Part shown: positions 16,857 through 24,916 of the stretch, in pieces
Layout: every line of letters begins with the position of its first letter
How positions within the stretch are numbered: the first letter of the stretch is position 1
Assembly: GCF_002085925.2 (NCBI RefSeq)
Contig: NZ_CP053562.1
Span: 2,927,501-2,991,500, forward strand
DNA: 64,000 nt
From: Thioclava electrotropha
GTDB lineage: Bacteria > Pseudomonadota > Alphaproteobacteria > Rhodobacterales > Rhodobacteraceae
Direction: 5' to 3'
Made by a program: the position numbers and the translations under genes
The notes under the pieces: model-generated
What the model was told of the DNA's origin: nothing
The model's database searches: none
Seen by the model: only the letters and a program-made list of their open reading frames with translations

Positions 16857-17198
16857 ATGGAACTGACCCGCCTGATGATGCGCCTCTATTTCGACAAGGC
16901 GATGCTGGGCCCCGGCAAGGTCCGGCTGCTGGAGGAAATCGCCGAACACGGCTCGATCTCGGCGGCGGGGCGCGCGATGAAGATGAGCTACAAACGTGCG
17001 TGGTCGCTGGTCGAAGAGATGAATGCGGGTTTCAAGTCGCCGCTGGTGGATCGCGCGCGCGGCGGCGCAAAGGGCGGCGGCGCGTCGCTGACGCCCGAGG
17101 GCGAAGCGGTCCTCGCAGCCTATCGCCGGTTGGAGGAGAAAGCCCGCGAGGCGGGCAGCGAAGAGATTGCTCTGATCGGCGCGATGGTCGCCGACTGA
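16857..17198 (+). CDS. ModE-like winged helix-turn-helix regulator (N-terminal domain only)
   Basis: A 113-residue DNA-binding protein with a LysR/ModE-type winged helix: GPGKVRLLEEIAEHGSISAA, GRAMKMSYKRAWSLVEEMN, then a wing containing GGASLTPEGEAVL. In full ModE this domain is followed by molybdate-binding MOP domains, which are absent here. Ligand sensing is therefore unproven. An alternative GTG at 16833 would add eight residues; the ATG at 16857 has a GAGGGA at a better distance. No molybdate transporter genes are adjacent. Confidence 0.8.
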   Translation: MELTRLMMRLYFDKAMLGPGKVRLLEEIAEHGSISAAGRAMKMSYKRAWSLVEEMNAGFKSPLVDRARGGAKGGGASLTPEGEAVLAAYRRLEEKAREAGSEEIALIGAMVAD

Positions 17199-17285
17199 GG
17201 TTCCCAAGGTCCTTGCGCCGGATCAATGCGCATCGAACTAAGGTTCGCGCATCATGCTGGCAGTAGCCAGTAACGGACCAAGACC

Positions 17286-17750
17286 ATGTTCGATCTTTCA
17301 AAGAAGATTGCCGCGCGCGTTGCACCCCTCGCAGTCGCCGCTGTGCTCGCGGCCTGCATGCCGAGCGGTACCTCGGACGCCCAGACGCTCGCCTCGAAGG
17401 TGGAGACCCTGCGCGCCTATGACCTCGCGACGGTGGACGGCAAGGCGCCCGCGCGGGCGATCCGCTTCTATATCGGAGATAATTCGCGCTTCGCCGTCTG
17501 CGGGCACTGCCTCTGCGTGACCGGGGTGATGTTTGCCCCCTACCCCGCGCTTGGCATCCGACCGACCTCAGCCTCGCCCACGTTCGCCTGCGAGCAGGAG
17601 ACGCCGGAGTTCAAGGCCGATGCGGGCCTCGCGCAGCTATTCTTCGACATGAAGCAGGCGCAGGTCGAAGGCGCGGCGGTCACCTTCTCGGGCAGCGGCG
17701 ATCATGTGATGGTGTTCCAGCGCGGCGGCACCGATCTCACCCCGCCGTAA
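17286..17750 (+). CDS. Putative lipoprotein of unknown function
   Basis: A 154-residue protein. The N-terminus has basic residues, a hydrophobic stretch and the lipobox VLAAC with Cys24, so it is probably membrane-anchored and periplasmic. Cysteines at CGHCLC (about residues 72-77) and FACEQE could form disulfides or bind metal. I do not recognise a family. It is monocistronic and is followed by a hairpin at 17764-17790. Confidence 0.65.
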   Translation: MFDLSKKIAARVAPLAVAAVLAACMPSGTSDAQTLASKVETLRAYDLATVDGKAPARAIRFYIGDNSRFAVCGHCLCVTGVMFAPYPALGIRPTSASPTFACEQETPEFKADAGLAQLFFDMKQAQVEGAAVTFSGSGDHVMVFQRGGTDLTPP

Positions 17751-17763
17751 GCTCTCGCATAGC

Positions 17764-17790
17764 AAAAAGCGCGGGAGTTACCCCCCGCGC
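17764..17790. terminator. Intrinsic terminator between convergent genes
   Basis: GCGCGGG (17769-17775) pairs with CCCGCGC (17784-17790). On the minus strand the stem is followed by TTTTT, which suits termination of hsp20. On the plus strand a T-run follows about 6 bp later, so it may also serve the lipoprotein gene. Confidence 0.75.
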
Positions 17791-17818
17791 CCGTCATTTT
17801 TCACCGATGGCAAACGCT

Positions 17819-18283
17819 TCAGGCGTCGACCGTCTCGACCTGCTTGGCCTCCGACTTGGTCGGGCCTGCAATCTCGATCCGGCGCGGCTTCAGCGCCTCG
17901 GGCACTTCGCGGACGAGATCGAGGTGGAGCATCCCATCCTCATGGGTGGCCCCGGTGACCTTCACATGATCGGCGAGCGCGAAGCGGCGCTCGAAGGCGC
18001 GGGTCGCGATGCCACGATGCAGGTAGGTGCGGCCGGAATCGTCCTCGGCCTTGCGACCGGTCACGATCAGCGCGCCGTCTTTCAGTTCGACGCTCAGCTC
18101 GTCCGATCCGAAACCTGCGACCGCGATCGAGATGCGATAGGCATTCTCGTCGGTCTTCTCGATATTGTAGGGCGGATAGGTCGGCTGGGCGAGATCGCTG
18201 GTCAGCGCACGGTCCATCATGTCAGCCACGCGGTCGAAGCCCACGGTGGCGCGGTAAAGGGGCGAAAGATCAAAGTTTCGCAT
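17819..18283 (-). CDS. Hsp20-family small heat shock protein
   Basis: A 154-residue IbpA-type chaperone that holds unfolding proteins in an ATP-independent way. It has the N-terminal MRNFDLSPLYRATVGFDR typical of proteobacterial class A members. The alpha-crystallin domain (about residues 35-130) contains YPPYNIEKTDENAYRISIAV and LIVTGRKAE. A C-terminal RRIEIAG gives the I-x-I anchoring motif. The ATG at 18283 has AGAGAGGA upstream; the longer reading frame to 18376 overlaps the leader. An RpoH-type promoter lies about 100 bp upstream. Confidence 0.93.
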   Translation of the reverse strand: MRNFDLSPLYRATVGFDRVADMMDRALTSDLAQPTYPPYNIEKTDENAYRISIAVAGFGSDELSVELKDGALIVTGRKAEDDSGRTYLHRGIATRAFERRFALADHVKVTGATHEDGMLHLDLVREVPEALKPRRIEIAGPTKSEAKQVETVDA

Positions 18284-18382
18284 ATCATCATCCTCTCTTG
18301 AGCGATGGTTATGAAACCCGCCCCTTTCCGGGGCCGGGCAGTTGGGCGCCAGAACCCTCATCAGGCATTCCGGCACTCATAA

Positions 18383-18411
18383 ATTTGGGAAATCTTCCGC
18401 GACGTTTCAAG
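18383..18411 (-). promoter_or_regulatory. Heat-shock (RpoH) type promoter for hsp20
   Basis: On the minus strand, CTTGAAA (18411-18405) and CCCAAAT (18389-18383) are separated by 15 bp. This closely follows the alphaproteobacterial RpoH consensus (CTTGAA, then CCCATnT). It implies a leader of about 90 nt before the hsp20 ATG. That leader also contains a GC-rich stem-loop (GCCCC with GGGGC), so post-transcriptional heat control is possible but not shown. Confidence 0.7.
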
Positions 18412-18436
18412 AGGGGCGCCGCTTTGGGCCAAGCCC

Positions 18437-19330
18437 TTAGGGGCGCAGAAATTTCGCCCCGGTTGCGCCCCCGCCAGACAGGATGCGCGGCTGGCCCTGC
18501 GCAGGCAAAGTGCCCCGGATTTGCGGTGCGGCGGAGGCGCTGGGGCCAGCGCTGGTAGATGCGGCGCGGATCACGCCCCGCCCGCTGCGCAGGGCGGATT
18601 TCAGCTGCGCGACGATCGCGGGCAATTCCATCCCATAGGCGCGCGAGACGCCATTCTTGCGCGAGCCCGAGGAGACCAGCGACACGATCTGCGCCCGTCC
18701 GCCTGCGGCGAGCCCCGAGCGGTCGAAAACCGGCGCACCCGAAGAGCCGTGATCGACATCGCAATCGAACCCGATCAACCCTTTCGCGCGACCGAACACG
18801 CTGCAGGCCTTTTGCCAAGACAGCGCATCGGCCCGGCCCTGCGCGTAAGACACCACCGACACTTCGGCCCCTGCGGCGGGCACATCGCCGACGCGAAAAG
18901 GCGCGGCGATCGAAGTCGGGATCGGCGCGGAGAGCTGCAGAAGGGCGACGTCGTGGCGCACGGTGTCCACCGAGAGCGGCACAAACGGGTTATAGTCGGG
19001 ATCGGCGACCATTGCGGCGACCGGGCGCGCGGCGACCTCCGCCCCGTCGGTTTGGGCTGCGGCAAAACCAAGGGTCGCCGGGTCTCGCGGCCCTTTGGCG
19101 CGCCGGTCGTAGATACAATGGCCCGCCGTCAGCACCAGATCGGGCGCGATCAGAACGCCGGTGCAGTAGCCGTCAGCGCCGATGGTGACCTTGCCCACGG
19201 CCTCCCAGCCGAAGAGATCGGCGCGTTGCGACAGCCGGTCGAGCGCGGAATTGCGCGCTTCCTGCGCCTCGCCCATGCCACCCAGCAGAGCCAGAGCCAC
19301 CACGCCGAAGATGATCCGCTTAACACCCAT
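18437..19330 (-). CDS. Secreted trypsin-like serine protease
   Basis: A 297-residue protein starting at MGVKRIIFGVVALALLGG, a Sec signal. The chymotrypsin-fold catalytic triad is visible: His in LTAGHC, Asp in RHDVALLQL, Ser in HGSSGAPVFD. After about residue 235 a Ser/Ala/Pro-rich tail extends beyond the protease domain. It probably acts in the periplasm or outside the cell; its substrate is unknown. The upstream paralogue at 19336-20133 ends 5 bp before its start codon, so the two are likely co-transcribed. Confidence 0.87.
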   Translation of the reverse strand: MGVKRIIFGVVALALLGGMGEAQEARNSALDRLSQRADLFGWEAVGKVTIGADGYCTGVLIAPDLVLTAGHCIYDRRAKGPRDPATLGFAAAQTDGAEVAARPVAAMVADPDYNPFVPLSVDTVRHDVALLQLSAPIPTSIAAPFRVGDVPAAGAEVSVVSYAQGRADALSWQKACSVFGRAKGLIGFDCDVDHGSSGAPVFDRSGLAAGGRAQIVSLVSSGSRKNGVSRAYGMELPAIVAQLKSALRSGRGVIRAASTSAGPSASAAPQIRGTLPAQGQPRILSGGGATGAKFLRP

Positions 19331-19335
19331 CGCGC

Positions 19336-20133
19336 TTATTTCGCCTTGATGAATTTTGCCCCGCCCGCGCGAATTTCGCGGGTGGTGGCGACGTTGTCGC
19401 GGCTCTCGATGGCCTGCCGGAGTTCGGCGACCCCACTGGCCAGCGCCCCGATAGAGACCGGGCGCGCGCCCATCTCGGCCTTGGCGGAGACCACCGAGAC
19501 GATCTCGGGGCGACCATTGGCGAAGCTGAAGACCGGCGAGCCCGAGGCCCCGAAATCGGCCGAGCAGCTCATCACCACCGTCGCGCCTGCGCGCTCGAGC
19601 ACCGAGCAATCGCGTTGCAGCGACGGCGCCTCCGAGCGGCCCTGCGCATAGGACAGAACGCCCACTTCCTCGCCGCGATAGGGTGCGCTGCGCGACACCT
19701 CAAAGGGCTGAAGCTGCGGCAGGCGGATCGGCTGGGCGAGCTTGATCAGCGCCAGATCGAATTCCGAACGTTTCACGCCCACCGGCCCGCCATAGTGATA
19801 GGAGGGATGCAGCACCGCGCGCGACACCTTGCGATAGGCCTCGGCACGACCGTTGCGCCAGCCCGCGCGAAACTCGATCTCGCGCGCATCGATCAGCGCG
19901 CCGCTGCGCTTGTCATAGAGGCAATGCCCTGCCGTCAACACCAGATCGGGCGCGATCAGCGTGCCGGTGCAAAAGCTGCCATGGCCCAGATCGAGCCGCC
20001 CCACCGCCTGCCAGCCGCGCGTGTCGTCGCCGGTCTCCAGTGCGCGCAAGGGCGTGGCCTGGGTGATCGTCTCGGCCCGCGCCAGTACAGGCAGAGCGGT
20101 CAGACAGGCAAGAGCGAGAGCAAGAAGGCGCAT
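19336..20133 (-). CDS. Secreted trypsin-like serine protease, upstream paralogue
   Basis: A 265-residue protein with a signal peptide ending near ARAET. The triad is His in LTAGHC, Asp in EFDLALIKL and Ser in FGASGSPVFS. The architecture matches its downstream neighbour without the long Ser/Ala tail, so the pair looks like a tandem duplication that has since diverged. Its ATG lies inside the 3' arm of an 11-bp inverted repeat (20129-20183), with the GGAG ribosome site next to the stem. Translation could therefore be structure-controlled. Confidence 0.87.
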   Translation of the reverse strand: MRLLALALACLTALPVLARAETITQATPLRALETGDDTRGWQAVGRLDLGHGSFCTGTLIAPDLVLTAGHCLYDKRSGALIDAREIEFRAGWRNGRAEAYRKVSRAVLHPSYHYGGPVGVKRSEFDLALIKLAQPIRLPQLQPFEVSRSAPYRGEEVGVLSYAQGRSEAPSLQRDCSVLERAGATVVMSCSADFGASGSPVFSFANGRPEIVSVVSAKAEMGARPVSIGALASGVAELRQAIESRDNVATTREIRAGGAKFIKAK

Positions 20134-20183
20134 CGGGGCTCCGAAGATTGCGGGCGATTTGCCGTTCTTAGCGCCCCGATGCG
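20129..20183 (-). promoter_or_regulatory. Inverted repeat enclosing the protease start codon
   Basis: An 11-bp perfect inverted repeat: GCATCGGGGC (20182-20173 on the minus strand) pairs with GCCCCGATGC (20139-20130), plus one further C-G pair. The 3' arm contains the ATG of the protease gene, and GGAG sits immediately before it. The loop is 33 nt. No T-run follows, so it does not look like a terminator for glcF. It may hide the start site in the mRNA. Confidence 0.55.
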
Positions 20184-20201
20184 GCCAGATTGTGGCGTGG
20201 A

Positions 20202-21479
20202 TCAGGCCTGTGCAAGCGCCGGCGGCTTCGGCCCGCCCGTGGCCCAGTCCAAAAGTTCGACAGTGTGGACTACGGGCACCTCGGTGCCACCGCCGATCTG
20301 CACCATGCAGCCGATATTGCCCGCCGCGATCACCTCGGGCTGCTTCGCCTCGAGCGTCGCCACCTTGCGCTTCTTCAGCTCGTCGGAAATCTCGGGCTGC
20401 AGCAGGTTATAGGTGCCCGCCGAGCCGCAGCACAGATGGCTGTCGGCAGGCTCGACCACCTCGAAGCCTGCACGTTTCAGCAAGTCCTTCGGCGCGGATT
20501 TAATCTGCTGGCCATGCTGCAGAGAACAGGCCGCGTGATAGGCGACACGCATCCCGCCCTTACCCTCAGGCAGGCCGATTTTCACAAGGAATTCCGACAC
20601 GTCACAGGCCAGACCTGCGACATTTGCGGCATCCTCGGCCATCGGATCGTTACGGAACATATGGCCGTAATCCTTCACCGTCGTTCCGCAGCCCGAGGTG
20701 TTGATGATCACCGCATCCAGATCGCCCTCGCTCAGATAGGCACGGATGTTGCGCGCGGCCTGCGAATGGCTCTCGTCCTCGCGCCCCATGTGATGCGAGA
20801 GCGCCCCGCAGCAGCCCAGGTTCTTCGGGATCACCACCTCGCAGCCCAGCCGCCGAAGCAGTCGGATCGTCGCGTCGTTGATATCGGTGTTGAGCGCCCG
20901 CTGCGCGCAGCCGATCTGCAGCGCCACGCGGTATTTCTTCTCGCCCATAGGGGCGAAAACCTGCGCGTCATCGTTGCGGCTGACCGGCGGGATGGTCTTG
21001 GGCGCCATGCCCACCATCGCGCGCAGCCGTTTGTCGGGCAGCAGCCCTGCGAAGGGTTTCGCCAGCTTCGCCCCGCCCATCGCCAGCCGGAAGCGGCCCG
21101 GATAGGGCACGATCTTCGCCAGCGTCCAGCGTAGCAGACGGTCCATCATCGGCCGCTTGTAGGTCTTCTCGACATGGGCGCGGGCATGGTCGATCAGATG
21201 CATGTAATGCACGCCCGAGGGGCAGGTCGTCATGCAGGCCAGACAGCTCAGGCAACGGTCGAGATGCTTGACCGTCTTCTCATCCGCGAGCCGGTCGTTC
21301 TCCAGCATGTCCTTGATCAGGTAGATGCGCCCGCGCGGGCTGTCCAACTCGTCGCCCAGCACCTGATAGGAGGGGCAGGTCGCCGTGCAGAACCCGCAAT
21401 GGACGCAGGCGCGCAGGATCTCGTTCGAGCGCGCGACGCCGGGATCTTTCAGCTGTTCGGGCGAAAAATTCGTCTGCAT
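20202..21479 (-). CDS. glcF: Glycolate oxidase iron-sulfur subunit
   Basis: A 425-residue subunit that carries electrons from the flavin subunits of glycolate oxidase. Two 4Fe-4S ferredoxin motifs are visible, CVHCGFCTATCPSY and CLSCLACMTTCPSG. Two CCG-type domains follow, with NLGCCGALSHHMG and HLCCGSAGTYNLLQ. The upstream glcE stop and this ATG overlap as TGATG, giving coupled translation. It is the last gene of glcDEF, which oxidises glycolate to glyoxylate at the inner membrane. Confidence 0.96.
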   Translation of the reverse strand: MQTNFSPEQLKDPGVARSNEILRACVHCGFCTATCPSYQVLGDELDSPRGRIYLIKDMLENDRLADEKTVKHLDRCLSCLACMTTCPSGVHYMHLIDHARAHVEKTYKRPMMDRLLRWTLAKIVPYPGRFRLAMGGAKLAKPFAGLLPDKRLRAMVGMAPKTIPPVSRNDDAQVFAPMGEKKYRVALQIGCAQRALNTDINDATIRLLRRLGCEVVIPKNLGCCGALSHHMGREDESHSQAARNIRAYLSEGDLDAVIINTSGCGTTVKDYGHMFRNDPMAEDAANVAGLACDVSEFLVKIGLPEGKGGMRVAYHAACSLQHGQQIKSAPKDLLKRAGFEVVEPADSHLCCGSAGTYNLLQPEISDELKKRKVATLEAKQPEVIAAGNIGCMVQIGGGTEVPVVHTVELLDWATGGPKPPALAQA

Positions 21480-22558
21480 CAGCCCATCCTTCCGGGGTTC
21501 AGAATACCTTTGGGGTCGAATTGCGCCCGCAGCGCGGTTGTGAGCGTGGCGATCGGCGCAGGTTCGGGCTCGAAGGTCACGCCCGCCGCGCCCCGCATGC
21601 AGGTGGCATGGCCTGTGTAAGGCGAGGCCAGCGCGCGCGCGTCGCTGCCTTCCGGCAGAAGCGCCCAGATCAGCCCGCCACCCCAATCGAGCAGCACCTC
21701 GCCACCCAGACGCGCGACGATCTCGGAGGCCTCCGACGGCTTCACCGAAAGCCGCCACAGATCGCCGTCCTTGCCAATGAACGGCTCCAGATCGCGCAGG
21801 CTGGCCCAGATCGCGGCCGAGCCGTCTTCCTCGATCCGCACCGGACCGAACGGCTCCATCAGTTTGCGCAACTGCTCCGCCCGGTAGGCGACGGATTCGG
21901 CCAGCCCCTCGACCCGCACAACCGCACCGATGCCAGGCAACCAGCCCGCGCCGGACACGTCGAAGGGCGAGCCAAGCGCCGCCGCCAGAGCCACCTGTGC
22001 GGCCCCTGCGGGCAAGTCGATCACAACCGTCGCCTGAGACGGCGCGGCGGGCAGCAGCTTGAAGGCCACCTCGCTCATCACCCCGAGCGTGCCCCAGCTT
22101 CCGGCCATCAGCTTCACCAGATCGTAGCCGGTGACGTTCTTCATCACCCGCCCACCGTTCTTCACGATCTGCCCGCGCCCGTCGACGAAGCGCGTCCCGA
22201 TCAGGCTGTCGCGACAGGCCCCGGCCTGCACCCGACGCGGCCCCGAGACGTTCGCCGCCACGACACCGCCCACGGTGCTTGTGCCCGGGGCGCCCAGAAC
22301 GGGCCCCCAATCCGCAGGCTCGAAGGGCAAGCGCTGGCCCTCGGCAGCAATCGCCGCCTCGACTTCGGCCAAAGGCGTCCCCGCGCCCACGACCAGCGTC
22401 AGCGCGCCCGGCTCGTAAAGCGTGATGCCCGAAATCCCGACTTCCAGCGGCTCACCCAGACACCGGCCCACAGGTCGCGTGCCGCCTCCGCGCACGGCCA
22501 GCGCGCCACCCGCATCCCGGACGGCCTCGGCCAGCTGCGCCTCGCTCTCAACTCTCAT
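21479..22558 (-). CDS. glcE: Glycolate oxidase FAD-binding subunit
   Basis: A 359-residue protein of the PCMH/FAD-binding type 4 fold. The FAD region includes PADWGPVLGAPGTSTVGGVV and the Tyr-Asp-Leu-Val-Lys-Leu-Met segment (VTGYDLVKLMAGSWGTLG) typical of GlcE. It forms the glycolate oxidase complex with GlcD and GlcF. The downstream glcF start overlaps its stop. A 3'-end repeat separates it from glcD, so some transcripts may end between the two genes. Confidence 0.95.
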   Translation of the reverse strand: MRVESEAQLAEAVRDAGGALAVRGGGTRPVGRCLGEPLEVGISGITLYEPGALTLVVGAGTPLAEVEAAIAAEGQRLPFEPADWGPVLGAPGTSTVGGVVAANVSGPRRVQAGACRDSLIGTRFVDGRGQIVKNGGRVMKNVTGYDLVKLMAGSWGTLGVMSEVAFKLLPAAPSQATVVIDLPAGAAQVALAAALGSPFDVSGAGWLPGIGAVVRVEGLAESVAYRAEQLRKLMEPFGPVRIEEDGSAAIWASLRDLEPFIGKDGDLWRLSVKPSEASEIVARLGGEVLLDWGGGLIWALLPEGSDARALASPYTGHATCMRGAAGVTFEPEPAPIATLTTALRAQFDPKGILNPGRMG

Positions 22559-22566
22559 GAAATCTG

Positions 22567-22632
22567 CCTTCCTCTTGGCAAAAATATCCCGGGGGCTCGC
22601 GTCAGCGAGCGGGGCAGCGCCCCTCTCCCTTT
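22567..22632 (-). repeat. 3'-end intergenic repeat between glcD and glcE
   Basis: On the minus strand: AGGGGCGCTGCCCC, a variable hairpin (GCTCGCTGACGCGAGC) and the core CCCCCGGGATATTTTTGCCA followed by AGAGGAAG. It is in the orientation of glcD and lies just after its stop. It is unusual in lying inside an operon. The AGGAAG end is also close enough to the glcE ATG (22558) to serve as its ribosome binding site. Confidence 0.72.
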
Positions 22633-22645
22633 TCAGCTCGCGCCG

Positions 22646-24079
22646 TCAGCTCGCACGGCGGCTCGCGCTCGCGCCCAGCGGAAACACTTTCGCCGGGTTC
22701 AAAAGCCATTTCGGATCGAACACGTCCTTCACCCGCATCTGCGCTTCCAGATCGGCGGGCTCGAACTGCACGTCCATCAGGTCGCGCTTCTCGATCCCCA
22801 CGCCATGCTCGCCGGTCAGGCAACCGCCGGCCTCGACGCAGAGCTTCAGGATCTCCGCGCCCAGCTTCTCGCATTGCTCCTGCTGGCCCGGCTCGTTGGC
22901 ATTATACAGGATCAGCGGGTGCATATTGCCGTCCCCCGCATGGAAGACATTCGCCACATCGAGCCCGTAATCCTTTGACAGCTCGCCGATCCGGCGAAGT
23001 ACGAAGGGCAGCTCCGAGACCGGGATCGTCCCGTCGAGGCACATGTAATCGTTGATCTGCCCCATCGCGCCGAAAGCCGATTTCCGGCCCAGCCAGATCC
23101 GCGCGGCCTCGTCGGCCGATTGCGCCTCGCGGAACTCGACCGGCTCGTGACGGGTCGCGATCTGGCGGATCATGCCGATCTGCTCGTCGATCTCGGCCGG
23201 GCTGCCTTCGCATTCGACGATCAGCAGCGCCTCGCAATCGGGATAGCCCGCATGGCAGAAGGCCTCGGTCGCGACGATGCAGGGGCGGTCCATGAACTCG
23301 ATCGCGACCGGCAGGATGCCCGCCTTGATGATATCGGCCACGCAGGCGCCCGCGACCTCGTTCGAGTTGAACCCGATCAGCACTGGGCGCGCGCCTTCGG
23401 GCTTGGGCAGGATCTTCAGCGTGGCCTCGGTCACGACGCCCAATTGCCCCTCCGAGCCGCAGATTAGCCCGAGCAGATCAAGCCCGCCCGCATCCAGATA
23501 CGGCCCGCCGATCTCGACCACCTCGCCCTCCATCGTGACCAGCGTCACGCCGAGGAGGTTATTCGTCGTCACCCCGTATTTCAGGCAATGCGCGCCGCCG
23601 GAATTCATCGCGATATTGCCCGAGATCGCGCAGGCGAGCTGCGAGGACGGATCAGGGGCGTAGAACCAGCCGTCGCTTTCCACCGCCCCGGTCACCGAGA
23701 GGTTCGTGCGCCCCGCTTCGACCCGAATGAAACGGTTCGTGTAATCGGTCTCGAGCACGGCATTCATCCGCGCGAGCCCCAGCACCACCGAATCCGCCTG
23801 CGGCATCGAACCGCCCGCAAGCGAGGTGCCCGCGCCGCGCGGCACCACCGGCACGCCCAATTCGTGGCAGGCCTTCAGCGCCGCCGCGACCTCCGCCGTC
23901 GAGCGCGGCAGCACCACGCCCAGCGGCTGGCAGCGATAGGCCGAAAGCGCGTCGCACTCATAAGCACGCGTCTCGCTGGGGTCGTCGATCACCGCATCCG
24001 CGGGCAGAACCTCGCGCAGGCGGGCGATGATCTGCGGCTTGCGCGCCAGCAGATCCTCCTTCGGTTTGGGCATTTCCAT
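22646..24079 (-). CDS. glcD: Glycolate oxidase FAD-linked subunit
   Basis: A 477-residue flavoprotein. The FAD-binding domain contains VVPRGAGTSLAGGSMPQ (about residues 76-92) and SQLACAISGNIAMNSGGAHC. The C-terminal FAD-oxidase domain contains the metal/substrate histidines in NVFHAGDGNMHPLIL and the final CLTGEHGVGIEKR. This is the catalytic subunit oxidising glycolate (and D-lactate in some relatives). It is the first gene of glcDEF and is divergent from the DUF599 gene. No GlcC-type regulator is next to it. Confidence 0.97.
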   Translation of the reverse strand: MEMPKPKEDLLARKPQIIARLREVLPADAVIDDPSETRAYECDALSAYRCQPLGVVLPRSTAEVAAALKACHELGVPVVPRGAGTSLAGGSMPQADSVVLGLARMNAVLETDYTNRFIRVEAGRTNLSVTGAVESDGWFYAPDPSSQLACAISGNIAMNSGGAHCLKYGVTTNNLLGVTLVTMEGEVVEIGGPYLDAGGLDLLGLICGSEGQLGVVTEATLKILPKPEGARPVLIGFNSNEVAGACVADIIKAGILPVAIEFMDRPCIVATEAFCHAGYPDCEALLIVECEGSPAEIDEQIGMIRQIATRHEPVEFREAQSADEAARIWLGRKSAFGAMGQINDYMCLDGTIPVSELPFVLRRIGELSKDYGLDVANVFHAGDGNMHPLILYNANEPGQQEQCEKLGAEILKLCVEAGGCLTGEHGVGIEKRDLMDVQFEPADLEAQMRVKDVFDPKWLLNPAKVFPLGASASRRAS

Positions 24080-24160
24080 GGCAAACTCCTCCCGGTTGGT
24101 CAGAAAATATAACCAATAAGCCCCGGTGACAAGAGAAGCCGCATCGCGCTAACTGTCGAT

Positions 24161-24862
24161 ATGATGACGACGTTTCATATCGGCCCGCTCGGGCCGCTCG
24201 ACCTCGCGGCGCTCGCCCTTCTGGTCGCCTGCTGGATGGTGATCGGCTGGACGACCGAACATCCGAGTGCCGCCCGCCCTTCGATGGGCAAGTTGATGGA
24301 GAATTACCGTCGCGAATGGATGCGCCAGCTCGTGACGCGCCAGCCGCGGATCTTCGATTCGGCGATGGTGGATGGGCTGCGGCAATCGACGACCTTCTTC
24401 GCCTCGTCTTCGCTGATCGCCATCGGTGCCGGGCTGGCGCTGATCGCGAATCCGCAGCCGCTCGCGAATCTCGCCGATGATTTCGACATCGCGCGCGGCC
24501 CCGATCTGCTCTGGGAGGCCCGCATCCTCACCGCCGTTCTGTTCGGGGCGAATGCGTTTTTGAAATTCGTCTGGTCGCACCGACTGTTTTCCTATGCCGC
24601 AATCGCGATGGCGGCGGTGCCCAACGAGCCCGAGGACCCGTTGGCCTATCCGCGCGCCGAGCAGGCGGCGCAGGTGAACATCAACGCGGCGAAAAGCTTC
24701 AATCGCGGGCTGCGCTCGGTCTATTTCGCGCTGGCGACGCTGGCGTGGCTGCTGGGGCCCTATGCGCTCATTGCGGCGACGCTGTTCACGACAGGGATGC
24801 TCTGGCGGCGCGAATTCGCCTCGGACTCGCGCCAGGCTCTGCTGCAAGACATACCTGAGTGA
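24161..24862 (+). CDS. DUF599 domain-containing membrane protein
   Basis: A 233-residue inner-membrane protein with about four hydrophobic segments: residues 12-30, 75-98, 119-135 and 190-215. The soluble loop NYRREWMRQLVTRQPRIFDS and the later RAEQAAQVNINAAKSFNRGL segment are characteristic of DUF599. Function is not established for the family. A second ATG lies one codon in (24164). It sits between the divergent glcD gene and recJ, whose ATG is 54 bp downstream. Confidence 0.82.
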   Translation: MMTTFHIGPLGPLDLAALALLVACWMVIGWTTEHPSAARPSMGKLMENYRREWMRQLVTRQPRIFDSAMVDGLRQSTTFFASSSLIAIGAGLALIANPQPLANLADDFDIARGPDLLWEARILTAVLFGANAFLKFVWSHRLFSYAAIAMAAVPNEPEDPLAYPRAEQAAQVNINAAKSFNRGLRSVYFALATLAWLLGPYALIAATLFTTGMLWRREFASDSRQALLQDIPE

Positions 24863-24916
24863 GCTCCGCGTCATAGTGGCTGGCAGGGCTCGCATGATTT
24901 GGCTACACCCAAAGGC

